From JACQFK01 sp036383955 (GTDB lineage Bacteria; Planctomycetota; MHYJ01; JACPRB01): a DNA stretch of 64,000 nt. The DNA lies in the NCBI GenBank assembly GCA_036383955.1, contig DASVNH010000116.1, positions 1-64,000 on the forward strand, in the 5' to 3' direction. The notes under the pieces are model-generated. The model did not search any database. It saw nothing but the letters and a program-made list of their open reading frames with translations, and had not been told where the DNA came from. The position numbers and the translations under genes are program-made. This document shows, piece by piece, positions 1 through 7,537 of the stretch (position 1 is the stretch's first letter; each line of letters begins with the position of its first letter).

Positions 1-1
1 G

Positions 2-181
2 GTGGGGCGGACCGACGCCCTGGGCATGGAGCCGGCGGAACGGCCGGTCTCGGTGCAGGATCTCTTCGCGACGATCTACGGGCGCCTCGGCATCGACGCC
101 CAGAAGAAATTCATGACGCCCGGCGGGCGGCCGATCCGCGCGCTCGAAGGCGGAGAACCGGTGAAGGAGCTTCTCGCATGA
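2..181 (+). CDS. DUF1501 family protein, C-terminal fragment
   Basis: Only the last 59 residues are present; the gene runs off the left edge. The fragment carries the signature end of the DUF1501 family: a TDALG segment, RPVSVQDLFATIYGRLGID, then a GGRP..L..GEP.KELL tail. DUF1501 proteins are secreted sulfatase-fold (alkaline-phosphatase-like) proteins that are greatly expanded in Planctomycetes and often paired with DUF1549/DUF1553 cytochrome-like proteins; their biochemical role is not established. The stop codon overlaps the next gene's start as ATGA, so the two are probably cotranscribed and translationally coupled. The family call is confident; the function is not. Confidence 0.75.
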   Translation: MGRTDALGMEPAERPVSVQDLFATIYGRLGIDAQKKFMTPGGRPIRALEGGEPVKELLA

Positions 182-1035
182 TCACGCTCGCGATGGCGCT
201 CTGCCTGCAGGCGGAGACGGTGACGCTGAAGTACGGGACGTCGGCGCTCCCCAAGGACAAGGTCTACGCCGAGACGCGGATGGGCATCAAGATCGAGGGC
301 GCGGACGCGCTGGCGAACTTCGTGCGCTCGATGCATCCGCTGCTCTCGCTGGAGAAGCTGGTGCTGCGGGCCGAGGGCACGCACGCGAGCCCCGGCGCGA
401 AGAAGCACCGCTTCGAGTACGACGAGGCGCGGATCGAGGCGCGCTACGACGACGAGGACCTGGAGCTCGACTTCCAGCGCGGCCTCCCGCCCGAGGGCCT
501 GGAAAAGGACAAGGCGAAGCAGATGATGTGGTACCTGGCGGCGGCCGGCCGCTCCTTCAGCCTCTCCGAGAAGGGCGAGTACCGCGGCGACGACCCCAAC
601 CAGGACCAGACCGGCGAGGCGATGGACCTGATCTCGCTCGCGGCGATCCGGCTGCCCGACGGCCCGGTGAAGGCGGGCGACGCCTGGGAGAAGTCCTGGA
701 AGGGCGAGCGGACGAAGAAGGGCGAGAACAAGTACTTCAACTTCACCCAGAAGTCGAAAGTGGAGAAGATCGAGGCGAAGGACGGCAAGACCCTCGTCAC
801 GATCTCGGCCGAGCTGACCGGCAAGGGCGAGGGCCCGAAGAACCCGGCGGCCGAGGAGGAGCGCGCGACGGCCGAGGGGAAGTCGACCCTCGTGCTCGAG
901 GCCGAGACCGGCCGGATCGTCTCCTCGGAAGGGTCCGGCAAGGTCGTGATGTACTTCCGCAACGCCGGCGACGGCGGCCAGAAGCAGGAGCTGACCCTGA
1001 CCTTCAGCTGCGGCGGAAAACTGACGCCCAGGTAG
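178..1035 (+). CDS. Secreted protein of unknown function
   Basis: A 285-residue protein starting at the ATG that overlaps the DUF1501 stop codon (ATGA). The first 11 residues (MITLAMALCLQ) form a short leucine-rich export signal with no positive charge, a type seen repeatedly in this window. The mature part is charged, rich in Lys and Glu and predicted mostly beta. It has alternating-strand segments such as residues 14-45 and 205-285, and resembles in style the DUF6263-like secreted proteins of Planctomycetes, though I cannot assign it firmly. No catalytic motif is visible. Coupling to the DUF1501 gene suggests an envelope role. Confidence 0.7.
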   Translation: MITLAMALCLQAETVTLKYGTSALPKDKVYAETRMGIKIEGADALANFVRSMHPLLSLEKLVLRAEGTHASPGAKKHRFEYDEARIEARYDDEDLELDFQRGLPPEGLEKDKAKQMMWYLAAAGRSFSLSEKGEYRGDDPNQDQTGEAMDLISLAAIRLPDGPVKAGDAWEKSWKGERTKKGENKYFNFTQKSKVEKIEAKDGKTLVTISAELTGKGEGPKNPAAEEERATAEGKSTLVLEAETGRIVSSEGSGKVVMYFRNAGDGGQKQELTLTFSCGGKLTPR

Positions 1036-1066
1036 CGGGTACCGGGAGGATCCCCCCATCCCCCGC
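1036..1066. repeat. Spacer repeat with C-runs between convergent genes
   Basis: This 30-base convergent spacer holds GCGGGTACCGGGAGG followed by CCCCCCATCCCCCGC, whose ends (AGCGGG, CCCGCT) pair as a hairpin. It resembles the C/G-run cores found in other spacers of the window. There is no U-tract, so an intrinsic terminator is not supported. Confidence 0.4.
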
Positions 1067-1686
1067 TAGGGCTCCTTGAGGAGAGAGCGGACCCGCGGGC
1101 GCGGCGTGCTCTCGTTCCTCGGCTCGGGATCCGGCGGCTTGTCGCGGCGGCGGGATTTGTCGTTGCTGGCCTGGATCTCAACCTGGACATCCTGATCCTC
1201 GTCGTCGGACATGGCCGCGTCGAACACCAGCCACGGAATGTAGATCACGCCCACGACGGTGTAGAGAATCGTCTTGCCCGTGACGGCGGCCAGATCCTCC
1301 GCGGCCCCGGAAGCGCGCGCGCGCCAGGCGTGGAACGTCGCGGTCGTCCGACGTCCTTCCTTCACCCGGACGTCGAAGCTGAAGGGCCGGATCTTACTCC
1401 CCGCGAAACGGACGTCGTAGACGCCGGGCCGCAGGTCCTCGAAGGCCCACGGACCGCCGCCGCTGGCCACGTGGGCGACCAGCGAGCCGTCCGGCGCCGT
1501 CAGCAGGATCGTGTAGCCGCGCGCCTGGTCATCCGACCCTTTCCGCGGCACCCGTATCTGAATCTCGCCCTTGGACAGATCGGCGCCGGGATCGACCGGC
1601 CCTTCGCTCAGCGCGAGCGAAGAGCAGCCCGCCGCGCTGAAGGCGATGGCCAGCGCCAGTCCGGTCTTCAAAAGCGGTACTCCCAT
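1066..1686 (-). CDS. Lipoprotein with carboxypeptidase-regulatory-like domain
   Basis: A 206-residue predicted lipoprotein. An N-terminal hydrophobic segment ends in the lipobox AAGC, which places the lipidated Cys near residue 21. Residues about 40-120 form a beta-rich domain (IQIRVP... YTILLTAPDGSLVAHV... FEDLRPGVYDVRF) that looks like the Ig-like or prealbumin-like folds used in surface proteins. A hydrophobic stretch follows (VGVIYIPWLVFDAAM) and then a very charged tail rich in Arg, Pro and Asp. The gene overlaps the end of the upstream outer-membrane protein gene by 19 bases, so the two probably form an operon and may act together at the outer membrane. No enzymatic motif is seen. Confidence 0.65.
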   Translation of the reverse strand: MGVPLLKTGLALAIAFSAAGCSSLALSEGPVDPGADLSKGEIQIRVPRKGSDDQARGYTILLTAPDGSLVAHVASGGGPWAFEDLRPGVYDVRFAGSKIRPFSFDVRVKEGRRTTATFHAWRARASGAAEDLAAVTGKTILYTVVGVIYIPWLVFDAAMSDDEDQDVQVEIQASNDKSRRRDKPPDPEPRNESTPRPRVRSLLKEP

Positions 1687-2303
1687 CCGATCTCGAACGA
1701 GAACTCCCCCCAGACTTCGGGGTCCACGGCGCTCGAGGCCCCCGCGCCCCGCTCCGGCCCGCCGATCCAGCGGTAAGCCGGACCGAAGCCGAAATGAAAG
1801 GTGCGGCTCACCACGCCGAAGCTCATCGCGACCTCGCCGGCCCCCTGGACCCCGCCTTCGAAGATCTCCACGCCCTTCGTCGTGACGCCTCCGACGCGGA
1901 ACACGCCTTCCACCTCTTCATACAGAGCCGCGCCGCCGCCGAAGCGGAGGTCGAGGAAGATCGAGTGCCCCCGGCGCTCGGACTCGTCGAAGAGGAAGCG
2001 GACGCGCGCGCCGGCCATCGCCAGGAGGCGATCCAGCGGTTCGGCGCTCACCCGGTCGCCCAGGTCGTCTTCATATCCGCCTCCGCCGAAGCGGTCGAAG
2101 CCGAGCGAACCCCAAAGACCCAGGCTGGACGCCGCCGGATCCAGCATCCAGGAGACCTGAAGAGACGCGCCGTAGCCGGTGCGGAAGAAGTCGGAGTACT
2201 CCAGGCCGTCGCCGGCGCCGCCGTTCGGGTCGCTCACCCGTCCACGCAGCGATGTCTCCCAGGCCGGATCCTGGAGGAGGAGGGACGCCAGGAGAAAAGC
2301 CAA
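1668..2303 (-). CDS. Predicted outer-membrane beta-barrel protein
   Basis: A 211-residue protein with a short N-terminal signal (MAFLLASLLLQ) and then alternating amphipathic strands rich in Gly and aromatic residues, ending in WEYRF. A C-terminal Phe after an alternating hydrophobic strand is the usual outer-membrane insertion signal. Strand-like segments include YGASLQVSWML, IFLDLRFGGG and FHFGFGPAYRW. The size fits an 8-stranded barrel of the OmpA/OmpW size class. It is the promoter-proximal gene of a two-gene unit with the lipoprotein downstream. Its specific function is unknown. Confidence 0.6.
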   Translation of the reverse strand: MAFLLASLLLQDPAWETSLRGRVSDPNGGAGDGLEYSDFFRTGYGASLQVSWMLDPAASSLGLWGSLGFDRFGGGGYEDDLGDRVSAEPLDRLLAMAGARVRFLFDESERRGHSIFLDLRFGGGAALYEEVEGVFRVGGVTTKGVEIFEGGVQGAGEVAMSFGVVSRTFHFGFGPAYRWIGGPERGAGASSAVDPEVWGEFSFEIGWEYRF

Positions 2304-2341
2304 CCGGGAAGTCTACCCTGCCCAGGAGGCGCGGGGAGCCT

Positions 2342-3013
2342 CTACTTGGCGAGGAACTTCACGAACTCGCGCGAGCGCGGCGTGATCACGGCCAGGCCGC
2401 AGGCGCCGCAGGCCTGCCCGTACCGGCACGCCGGATCCTCGCCGCACTTCCGGGCGGCGCCGGGCTCGAGGCTCGCGCCGTAAGGGAGCGGCGGCGGCGT
2501 TCCCTTCCCCAGCGCCACGATCTTCTCCTCGAGATCCTGATCCTCGCGGGACTCCAGGACCAGGCGGGACAGCTCGTTCGTCCCGGCCCGCGCCTTCAGG
2601 CGGGACAGCTTCGGGCCGTCGAGCAGCTCCCCGGCCAGCTCCGTCAGGTCGCTTTCTTCGTCGAGCCGCCGGCCGTCGAGCACCGTCCCGTCCGCGTCGA
2701 TGAGCAGCAGATCCTCTCCGTCCCGCGCGCCCGAGAGCAGCGACCGGACCCCCGGGTCCTCCAGGCAGAGGATCACCGCCTGATGCGCGACTTCGAGGCC
2801 GTCGACATCCTCCCTCTCGAGGATCCAGGCCAGGGCGTGGCCGATCCGGCAGCGGCCCTTCGGATCCCGGGGAAGCCGAAGCACCAGGCCGGGCTTGCCC
2901 TCGCGGCGCATCTTGATCAGGGCCTCGCCGAACCACGACGGCGCGCGCGAGCAGCCGAGTCCGGGCAGGAACGGCAGCGCGGCGGCCGCGCGAAGGACGT
3001 CGCGTCGGTTCAT
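2342..3013 (-). CDS. Tat-exported Cys-rich lipoprotein, unknown function
   Basis: A 223-residue protein with a twin-arginine signal (NRRDVLRAAAALPFLPGLGC) whose end is also a lipobox, so it is probably a Tat-exported lipoprotein with Cys21 lipidated. The body includes hydrophobic strand-like segments (PGLVLRLP, HQAVILCL, DLLLIDADGTVL) suggestive of an alpha/beta fold. The C-terminus has a cluster at about residues 190-205 (C-x5-C-x5-C-x2-C), a likely metal or Fe-S site, and folded-state cofactor loading would explain use of Tat. No recognised family. It lies on the minus strand between two other genes with 38 bases to the barrel gene. Confidence 0.6.
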   Translation of the reverse strand: MNRRDVLRAAAALPFLPGLGCSRAPSWFGEALIKMRREGKPGLVLRLPRDPKGRCRIGHALAWILEREDVDGLEVAHQAVILCLEDPGVRSLLSGARDGEDLLLIDADGTVLDGRRLDEESDLTELAGELLDGPKLSRLKARAGTNELSRLVLESREDQDLEEKIVALGKGTPPPLPYGASLEPGAARKCGEDPACRYGQACGACGLAVITPRSREFVKFLAK

Positions 3014-3082
3014 GCCTGTTCGACGTCCCGGACGGAGCGCCGTAAAAGCGTAACGGGCGGGGGCGTGGGACGTCGGATCGAT

Positions 3083-3250
3083 ATGGTGGAAAGCGGATAT
3101 GTCGCGGGATGGGGGACGCTGTCCCTGATCAACGCGGGGCTCGCCCAGGGCAAGGGGCGGAGCGGGTTGCTGTGGTTCCTGCTCTCGCTGCTGCTGGGCC
3201 CGATCGCGACGCTGCTGATCGTCGTGCTGCCGGCCGAGCGGCGGCTGTAA
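3083..3250 (+). CDS. Small membrane protein
   Basis: A 55-residue protein from the ATG at 3083: two hydrophobic stretches (about residues 6-20 and 27-49) separated by AQGKGRSG, ending in PAERRL. This pattern matches small two-helix membrane proteins of unknown function that are widespread in bacteria. It is transcribed divergently from the Tat lipoprotein gene. Its stop codon abuts a long GTTAACG palindrome. Function is not inferable. Confidence 0.55.
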   Translation: MVESGYVAGWGTLSLINAGLAQGKGRSGLLWFLLSLLLGPIATLLIVVLPAERRL

Positions 3251-3251
3251 T

Positions 3252-3294
3252 CGAAGTGTTAACGTTCTAGTCAGACTGGAACGTTAACACTTCG
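3252..3294. repeat. GTTAACG palindrome, copy 1
   Basis: Perfect 16-bp arms (CGAAGTGTTAACGTTC at 3252-3267 and its complement at 3279-3294) enclose an 11-base loop that can pair further (AGT/ACT). It begins one base after a stop codon and lies before the CDGSH gene. Related palindromes occur at 12617, 35226 and 60950. Confidence 0.8.
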
Positions 3295-3301
3295 CGTTAG
3301 A

Positions 3302-3559
3302 ATGCCCGGCATGACTGAACCCGCCTGCCCCCAGAAATCCCCGTACGTGCAGATGGACGTGAAAGCCGGCGACTACTTTTGGTGCGCCTGCGGCTTCTCG
3401 AAGAGCCAGCCGTTCTGCGACGGCGCGCACAAGACGTCCGGCACCGGCAAGGAGCCGATCAAGGTGACGATCCCGGCCGACGGGAAGGTCGCCTGGTGCG
3501 GCTGCAAGCGCTCCGGCAACGGCGCGCGCTGCGACGGCACCCACAAGCGGCTGCCCTAA
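3302..3559 (+). CDS. Dual CDGSH iron-sulfur protein
   Basis: An 85-residue protein with two complete CDGSH-type [2Fe-2S] motifs: Cys28, Cys30, Cys39 and His43 (CACGFSKSQPFCDGAHK), and Cys66, Cys68, Cys77 and His81 (CGCKRSGNGARCDGTHK). The three-Cys, one-His ligand set is the mitoNEET hallmark, and two motifs in one soluble chain make it a class III (Miner2-like) protein. Roles proposed for the family are redox sensing and Fe-S cluster transfer. An alternative start at 3311 would remove three residues. No clear Shine-Dalgarno sequence is seen; the palindrome lies immediately upstream. Confidence 0.9.
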   Translation: MPGMTEPACPQKSPYVQMDVKAGDYFWCACGFSKSQPFCDGAHKTSGTGKEPIKVTIPADGKVAWCGCKRSGNGARCDGTHKRLP

Positions 3560-3568
3560 CGAAGGAAC

Positions 3569-3585
3569 CAGGTACCGGGTACCTG
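3569..3585. repeat. Short CAGGTACC palindrome
   Basis: CAGGTACC and its complement GGTACCTG flank one base in the 30-base convergent spacer between the CDGSH and methyltransferase genes. It shares the CAGGTAC word with the tandem repeat at 19776. Confidence 0.5.
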
Positions 3586-3589
3586 ATCC

Positions 3590-5395
3590 CTAGACGACGA
3601 CGGCGTAGACGACCTTCAGGTAGCGGCCCTCGGGGAAGAGCGTGCTGACCGGATGGTCGGGGCCGGCCCCGGCGATCTTGAAGATGCGCAGCTCGCGGTC
3701 GGACGTCGCGGACGCCACGATGTCGAGGAACTCGGGCTCGCTCACCAGGCCCGAGCAGGAGTTCGTCACGAAGATCCCGCCCGGCTTCACCCGCTGGACG
3801 GCCAGGCGGTTCATGTCGTAGTACGCCCGCTTCCCCGTCGGAATCTCGTCGCGGTCCCGCACCAGCTTGGGCGGATCGAGGATCACGACGTCGAACTGCT
3901 CGCGGCTCTGCCGGCAGTAGTTGAACACGTCGGCGTGGAGGAAGTCGACCTTCACCCGGTTCAGCCGCTCGTTCTGGCGGGCGGTGTCCAGCGCGTCCTC
4001 GTCCATGTCGACGGCCGTCACGCGCCCGGCGCCGGCCTTCGCCGCGGCGATCGAGAAGCCGCCCGTGTAGCAGCAGAGGTCGAGGACGGTCTTGCCCTTC
4101 GAGAGCTCCGCCACGATCTTGCGGTTCTCCCGCTGGTCGCAGAAGAAACCCGTTTTGTGGCCCTTGGCGAAGTCGACCCGGAAGGCGACTCCGTTCTCCT
4201 CGACGACCACGCTCTCCGGCGGCTTTTCGGGCGGCAGCGTGAAGCCTTCGAGCTCCTGGGTGCGGGCGTCGGCCGTCACGTAGGTCTTCGGGAACAGCCC
4301 CCGGACCTCCTCGATGTGCTTGAGCCAGCCCTGGGAGAAGATCTGGATCGAATGGACGTCGGCGTAGCGGTCGATCACCAGGCCGGGCAGGCCGTCGCCC
4401 TCCGCGTGGCAGACCCGGTAGGCGTTCGAGCCGAGGTTCAGCGACTGCCGGAACTCGATCGCCTTCTTGAGGCGGGTCTCGATCAGGTCTTCCTGCCAGG
4501 GGCCGAGCATCCGCAGCGCGATCTCGCTCTTGGGGTTGTAGAACCCGCAGCCGAGGTGCTCGCCATTGCGGTCGACGACGTTCACGATCGTGCCGGCCCG
4601 GATGAACTTCTCCGGCTTGACCACCATCTTCCGGAAAAAGTTGAGGTGGCGCCGCGAGCCCGGCACGCGGAGCCGCAGGATCGGGCGGTCGCCGGCCAGC
4701 GCGGCGGTCGGGAGCGGCGGCAGGGGCTCGTTCGTGTCGACGATCTCCGGCTCCGGCGCGGGGGGGACGGCGACGACATCCTCCGGCAGCGGCGGCGGAG
4801 GCGGAACCGGCGTCGGCTCTTCGGGCGGCAGCTCCCGGCTGGGCGGCGGCGGCGGAGGCGGAACGACGTTGGGACGATAGGGCCGCCGGGGTCCCTCCAG
4901 GGGCGGCGACGTGGAGCCGCGCGGCGGACGCGGCGGGCCCGGGCGAAACGGACGGTTCGATTCGCCCGCGGGCGCGTCGCGGCGCGGCGCGTACGGACGA
5001 GGCGGGCCTTCCTGGCGGGGCCGGTAGGACCGGGGCGGGCCGCCGGGGCCCGCGGGGCGCGGCGCGTACGGACGGGGCGGCGGGGCGCCTTCGGGCCGGG
5101 GCGCCTGGGCCCGGGGAGGACCGCCGGGGCCGTCGCGCCAGGGACCGGCGGGACGGGCCGGACCTCCGGGTCCGGCGCGGCGAGGACCGAACGAGCGCGC
5201 GGGGGCGCCGCCCGGACGGGGAGCGTACGGACGGGGCGGCGGACCTTCCCGAGGCGGGCCCGCGGGGCGCGGCGCGTACGGGCGGGACGGACCGCCGGCG
5301 GGACGCGGAGAGTACGGCCGGGGCGGACCCGACCGCGGAGGCCTCGGGCCGTCGCGTCGCGGCGGACGTCCGCCCGGGGCCTTGTGTTCGCTCAT
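3590..5395 (-). CDS. rlmI: RlmI-like 23S rRNA (cytosine-5) methyltransferase with disordered N-terminal extension
   Basis: A 601-residue protein. Residues about 237-601 match the RlmI/RlmK family that methylates 23S rRNA (m5C1962 in E. coli): a PUA-like RNA-binding part (about 237-310), then a class I SAM methyltransferase with motif I LDLCCYTGGFS (438-448), acidic strand AVDMD (461-465), motif IV DPPK (507-510) and the TNSCSG motif (544-549). RlmI proteins are usually about 390 residues. The extra 236 N-terminal residues are almost only Pro, Arg, Gly and Ala, with repeated RPYAPR units, so they are probably disordered and RNA-binding. No internal start restores a normal length better than the given ATG, and the extension stays open in phase, so it appears genuine. 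The aromatic-biosynthesis gene upstream is 12 bases away. Confidence 0.88.
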   Translation of the reverse strand: MSEHKAPGGRPPRRDGPRPPRSGPPRPYSPRPAGGPSRPYAPRPAGPPREGPPPRPYAPRPGGAPARSFGPRRAGPGGPARPAGPWRDGPGGPPRAQAPRPEGAPPPRPYAPRPAGPGGPPRSYRPRQEGPPRPYAPRRDAPAGESNRPFRPGPPRPPRGSTSPPLEGPRRPYRPNVVPPPPPPPSRELPPEEPTPVPPPPPLPEDVVAVPPAPEPEIVDTNEPLPPLPTAALAGDRPILRLRVPGSRRHLNFFRKMVVKPEKFIRAGTIVNVVDRNGEHLGCGFYNPKSEIALRMLGPWQEDLIETRLKKAIEFRQSLNLGSNAYRVCHAEGDGLPGLVIDRYADVHSIQIFSQGWLKHIEEVRGLFPKTYVTADARTQELEGFTLPPEKPPESVVVEENGVAFRVDFAKGHKTGFFCDQRENRKIVAELSKGKTVLDLCCYTGGFSIAAAKAGAGRVTAVDMDEDALDTARQNERLNRVKVDFLHADVFNYCRQSREQFDVVILDPPKLVRDRDEIPTGKRAYYDMNRLAVQRVKPGGIFVTNSCSGLVSEPEFLDIVASATSDRELRIFKIAGAGPDHPVSTLFPEGRYLKVVYAVVV

Positions 5396-5407
5396 CGTCT
5401 TCCTTCG

Positions 5408-7285
5408 TTACGCGCTGGGATAGTTCCCGAGCACCTTCACGAACGTGGTGTGCTCCTTGAGCGCCTTGAGACCGGCGGCCAGCTGCCGGTTGGACATGTC
5501 CTCGGTCGCGTCGACGTAGAAGAGGTACTCCCACGGCTTGCCCGCGATGGGACGCGACTCCAGCTTCGTGAGGTTCATCCCGTGCTTCGCGAAGACCTCG
5601 AGCGAGCGGAACAGCGCGCCCGGCTCGTTCTTCGTCGCGTACACGAGCGACACCTTGTTGCCGCTCTTGGCGGCCTCGCGCGCGATCACGATGAAGCGCG
5701 TGTAGTTCTGCGGGTCGCTCTCCACGCCCTCCCGCAGGATCTCCATGTCGAAGTGCCGCGCCGCGTCGGACGAGGCGATCGCCGCCGCGTCCATCGCCTT
5801 CTCTTCCTTGATCATCTTCACGCTGCCGGCCGTGTCGTAGACCTGCAGCACCGTCCACTCCGGATGCGACCGCAGCAGCTTCTCGCACTGCGCCGCCGCC
5901 TGCGGATGGGCGTAGATGCGTTTGATCTGGGAGATCGACGTCCCCTTGTTCGCGATCAGGCTGTGCACCACGCGCAGCTTCGTCTCGCCGACCGTGTGGA
6001 CGTCGAACTCCACGAGCAAATCGTAGTTCTGGTGGATCGACCCCCCGAGCGTGTTCTCGACCGGCAGGACGCCGTAGGCGACGTCCCCCGCCAGCACCTT
6101 CTCGAAGACCGCGCGGAACGAGGGCGAGGGCGAGGTCTTCACGCCGTCGCCGAAGAACTGCCGGGTCGCCTTCTCGCTGAACGCGCCGTGCTCGCCCTGG
6201 AAGGCGACGGCCTCCGCGTGCGTCGCGTGGCCCTTCTTCGCGGGCTTGTGGGGCGGCCGCAGCGTGGAGAGGTCGAGGCGGCGGCCCACGACGGGCGCGA
6301 TGGCCTGGAGCTCGCGGAGCAGGCGCTCGACCTGGTCGAACTTGAGGCTCTGGGGGCCGTCGGACAGCGCCTTCTCCGGCTCGGGATGGCACTCGATCAT
6401 GATGCCGTCGGCGCCCGCCGCGAGGGCCGCGAGGGCCATCGGCTCGACGTACTGGCGCACGCCGGTCCCGTGGCTCGGGTCGACGATGACCGGCAGGTGC
6501 GTGCGCTCGTGCAGGACCGGGATGCAGTTGAGGTCGAGCGTGTTGCGCGTCGAGGTCTCGAAGGTGCGGATGCCCCGCTCGCAGAGGATGACGTTCTTGT
6601 TCTTGCCTTCGGAGAGCACGTACTCGGCCGACTGCAGCCACTCCTCCACCGTCGCGGACAGGCCGCGCTTGAGCAGCACCGGCTTGTCGACCTTCGCGCA
6701 CTCTTTCAGGAGGTCGAAGTTCTGCATGTTGCGCGCGCCGATCTGGAGGATGTCGGCGTACCGCGCCACGATGTCGACCTTGTCGGGCGCCATCACCTCG
6801 GTGACGATCTTCATGCCCGTCATGTCGCGCGCTTCGGCGAGCAGCTTGAGGGCGTCCTCGCCGTGGCCCTGGAAGGCGTAGGGGGAGGTGCGGGGCTTGT
6901 AGGCGCCGCCGCGGAGGATGGTGACGCCCATCGCCGAGAGCTTCTGGGCGCTCTCGAGGAGCATCTTGCGGTTCTCGACCGAGCAGGGGCCGGCCATGAC
7001 GACGACCTGTTCCCCGCCGATCGTCAGGTCGCCCACCTTGACGAGGGTGTCGTCCTTCTTCACGTCGCGGCTGGCGAGCTTGTAGGACTTGGAGATGCGG
7101 ACGACCTGGACGACGCCGGGCAGGCCTTCGAAGGCGGAGGTCTCGATCTTGGCGGCGCCGATGACGGCGACGACCGACCGCTCCCGGCCCTCGACGAGGA
7201 CGGGGCTGGCGCCGGCCTTCTTGACGGCCTCTTCGATGGTCCGGAGCTCGCCCGCGGCGAGGTCCGGCTTCAGGACGATGATCAT
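5408..7285 (-). CDS. Fused DAHP synthase / prephenate dehydratase
   Basis: A 625-residue bifunctional aromatic amino acid enzyme. Residues 1-70 are the ferredoxin-like regulatory domain of type I-beta DAHP synthases. Residues about 85-335 are the catalytic barrel, with GPCSVE (99-104), LRGGAYKPRTSPYAFQG (124-140), KRG (206-208), the DPSHGTG loop (269-275) and the late metal site EC(H). It condenses phosphoenolpyruvate with erythrose 4-phosphate. A short linker leads to prephenate dehydratase: AFQGEHGAFSE (361-371), PVENTLGGS (408-416) and the catalytic TRF (529-531). An ACT domain (546-625) has GALFR and ESRP (576-579), the phenylalanine-binding motifs. No chorismate mutase domain fits between them. 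Expression is probably from the promoter at 7309-7337. Confidence 0.92.
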   Translation of the reverse strand: MIIVLKPDLAAGELRTIEEAVKKAGASPVLVEGRERSVVAVIGAAKIETSAFEGLPGVVQVVRISKSYKLASRDVKKDDTLVKVGDLTIGGEQVVVMAGPCSVENRKMLLESAQKLSAMGVTILRGGAYKPRTSPYAFQGHGEDALKLLAEARDMTGMKIVTEVMAPDKVDIVARYADILQIGARNMQNFDLLKECAKVDKPVLLKRGLSATVEEWLQSAEYVLSEGKNKNVILCERGIRTFETSTRNTLDLNCIPVLHERTHLPVIVDPSHGTGVRQYVEPMALAALAAGADGIMIECHPEPEKALSDGPQSLKFDQVERLLRELQAIAPVVGRRLDLSTLRPPHKPAKKGHATHAEAVAFQGEHGAFSEKATRQFFGDGVKTSPSPSFRAVFEKVLAGDVAYGVLPVENTLGGSIHQNYDLLVEFDVHTVGETKLRVVHSLIANKGTSISQIKRIYAHPQAAAQCEKLLRSHPEWTVLQVYDTAGSVKMIKEEKAMDAAAIASSDAARHFDMEILREGVESDPQNYTRFIVIAREAAKSGNKVSLVYATKNEPGALFRSLEVFAKHGMNLTKLESRPIAGKPWEYLFYVDATEDMSNRQLAAGLKALKEHTTFVKVLGNYPSA

Positions 7286-7308
7286 CGGGTGAGCTCCAAG
7301 AGGGTGGA

Positions 7309-7337
7309 ATTAGACTCAATCCCCTGACAAATGGCAA
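7309..7337 (-). promoter_or_regulatory. Sigma70-type promoter for the DAHP synthase fusion gene
   Basis: On the minus strand TTGCCA (7332-7337) is followed after 17 bases by TCTAAT (7309-7314), both close to the sigma70 consensus. The start codon lies 24 bases downstream, preceded by a GGAG ribosome-binding site eight bases before ATG. Confidence 0.6.
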
Positions 7338-7357
7338 CAGCGGCGACCGCCGGGGCC

Positions 7358-7537
7358 CTACTTGAGGCCGGCGAAGCGCTTGAAGGCCCGCCTTCGCCCG
7401 ATCTTAGGCTTGGCTTCGGCGGGCTCGGCGCTTATTTCAAGCCGGCAAACCGCTTGAAGGCCCCGCCTTCGCCCCGTTACGGGCCTGGGCTTCGGCGGGG
7501 GCCGGCTTATTTCAAGCCGGCGAACCGCTTAAACGCC
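7358..7537 (-). repeat. Tandem triplication of a gene 3' end with hairpins
   Basis: The last ten codons plus stop of the upstream lipoprotein gene (encoding AFKRFAGLK and a stop) occur three times: 7507-7537 (the true end), 7432-7462 and 7358-7388, at 75- and 74-base spacing. Each interval holds a hairpin with CCCCGCC/GGCGGGG-type stems around a TTC/TTC internal loop. The first copy ends in TAG and the others in TAA. Confidence 0.85.

Noticed and set aside
6240..6360. A chorismate mutase domain in the DAHP synthase fusion.
   Set aside because: Only about 20 residues separate the barrel from the prephenate dehydratase start, far short of the roughly 90 needed.
3459..7337. A 1292-codon open frame on the minus strand across the methyltransferase and DAHP synthase genes, and similar very long frames (for example 3653-7327 and 13909-18405 on the plus strand).
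   Set aside because: They are antisense or out-of-frame shadows produced by 70% GC; their products are Arg/Pro/Gly-rich without domains, while the frames chosen have clear family motifs.
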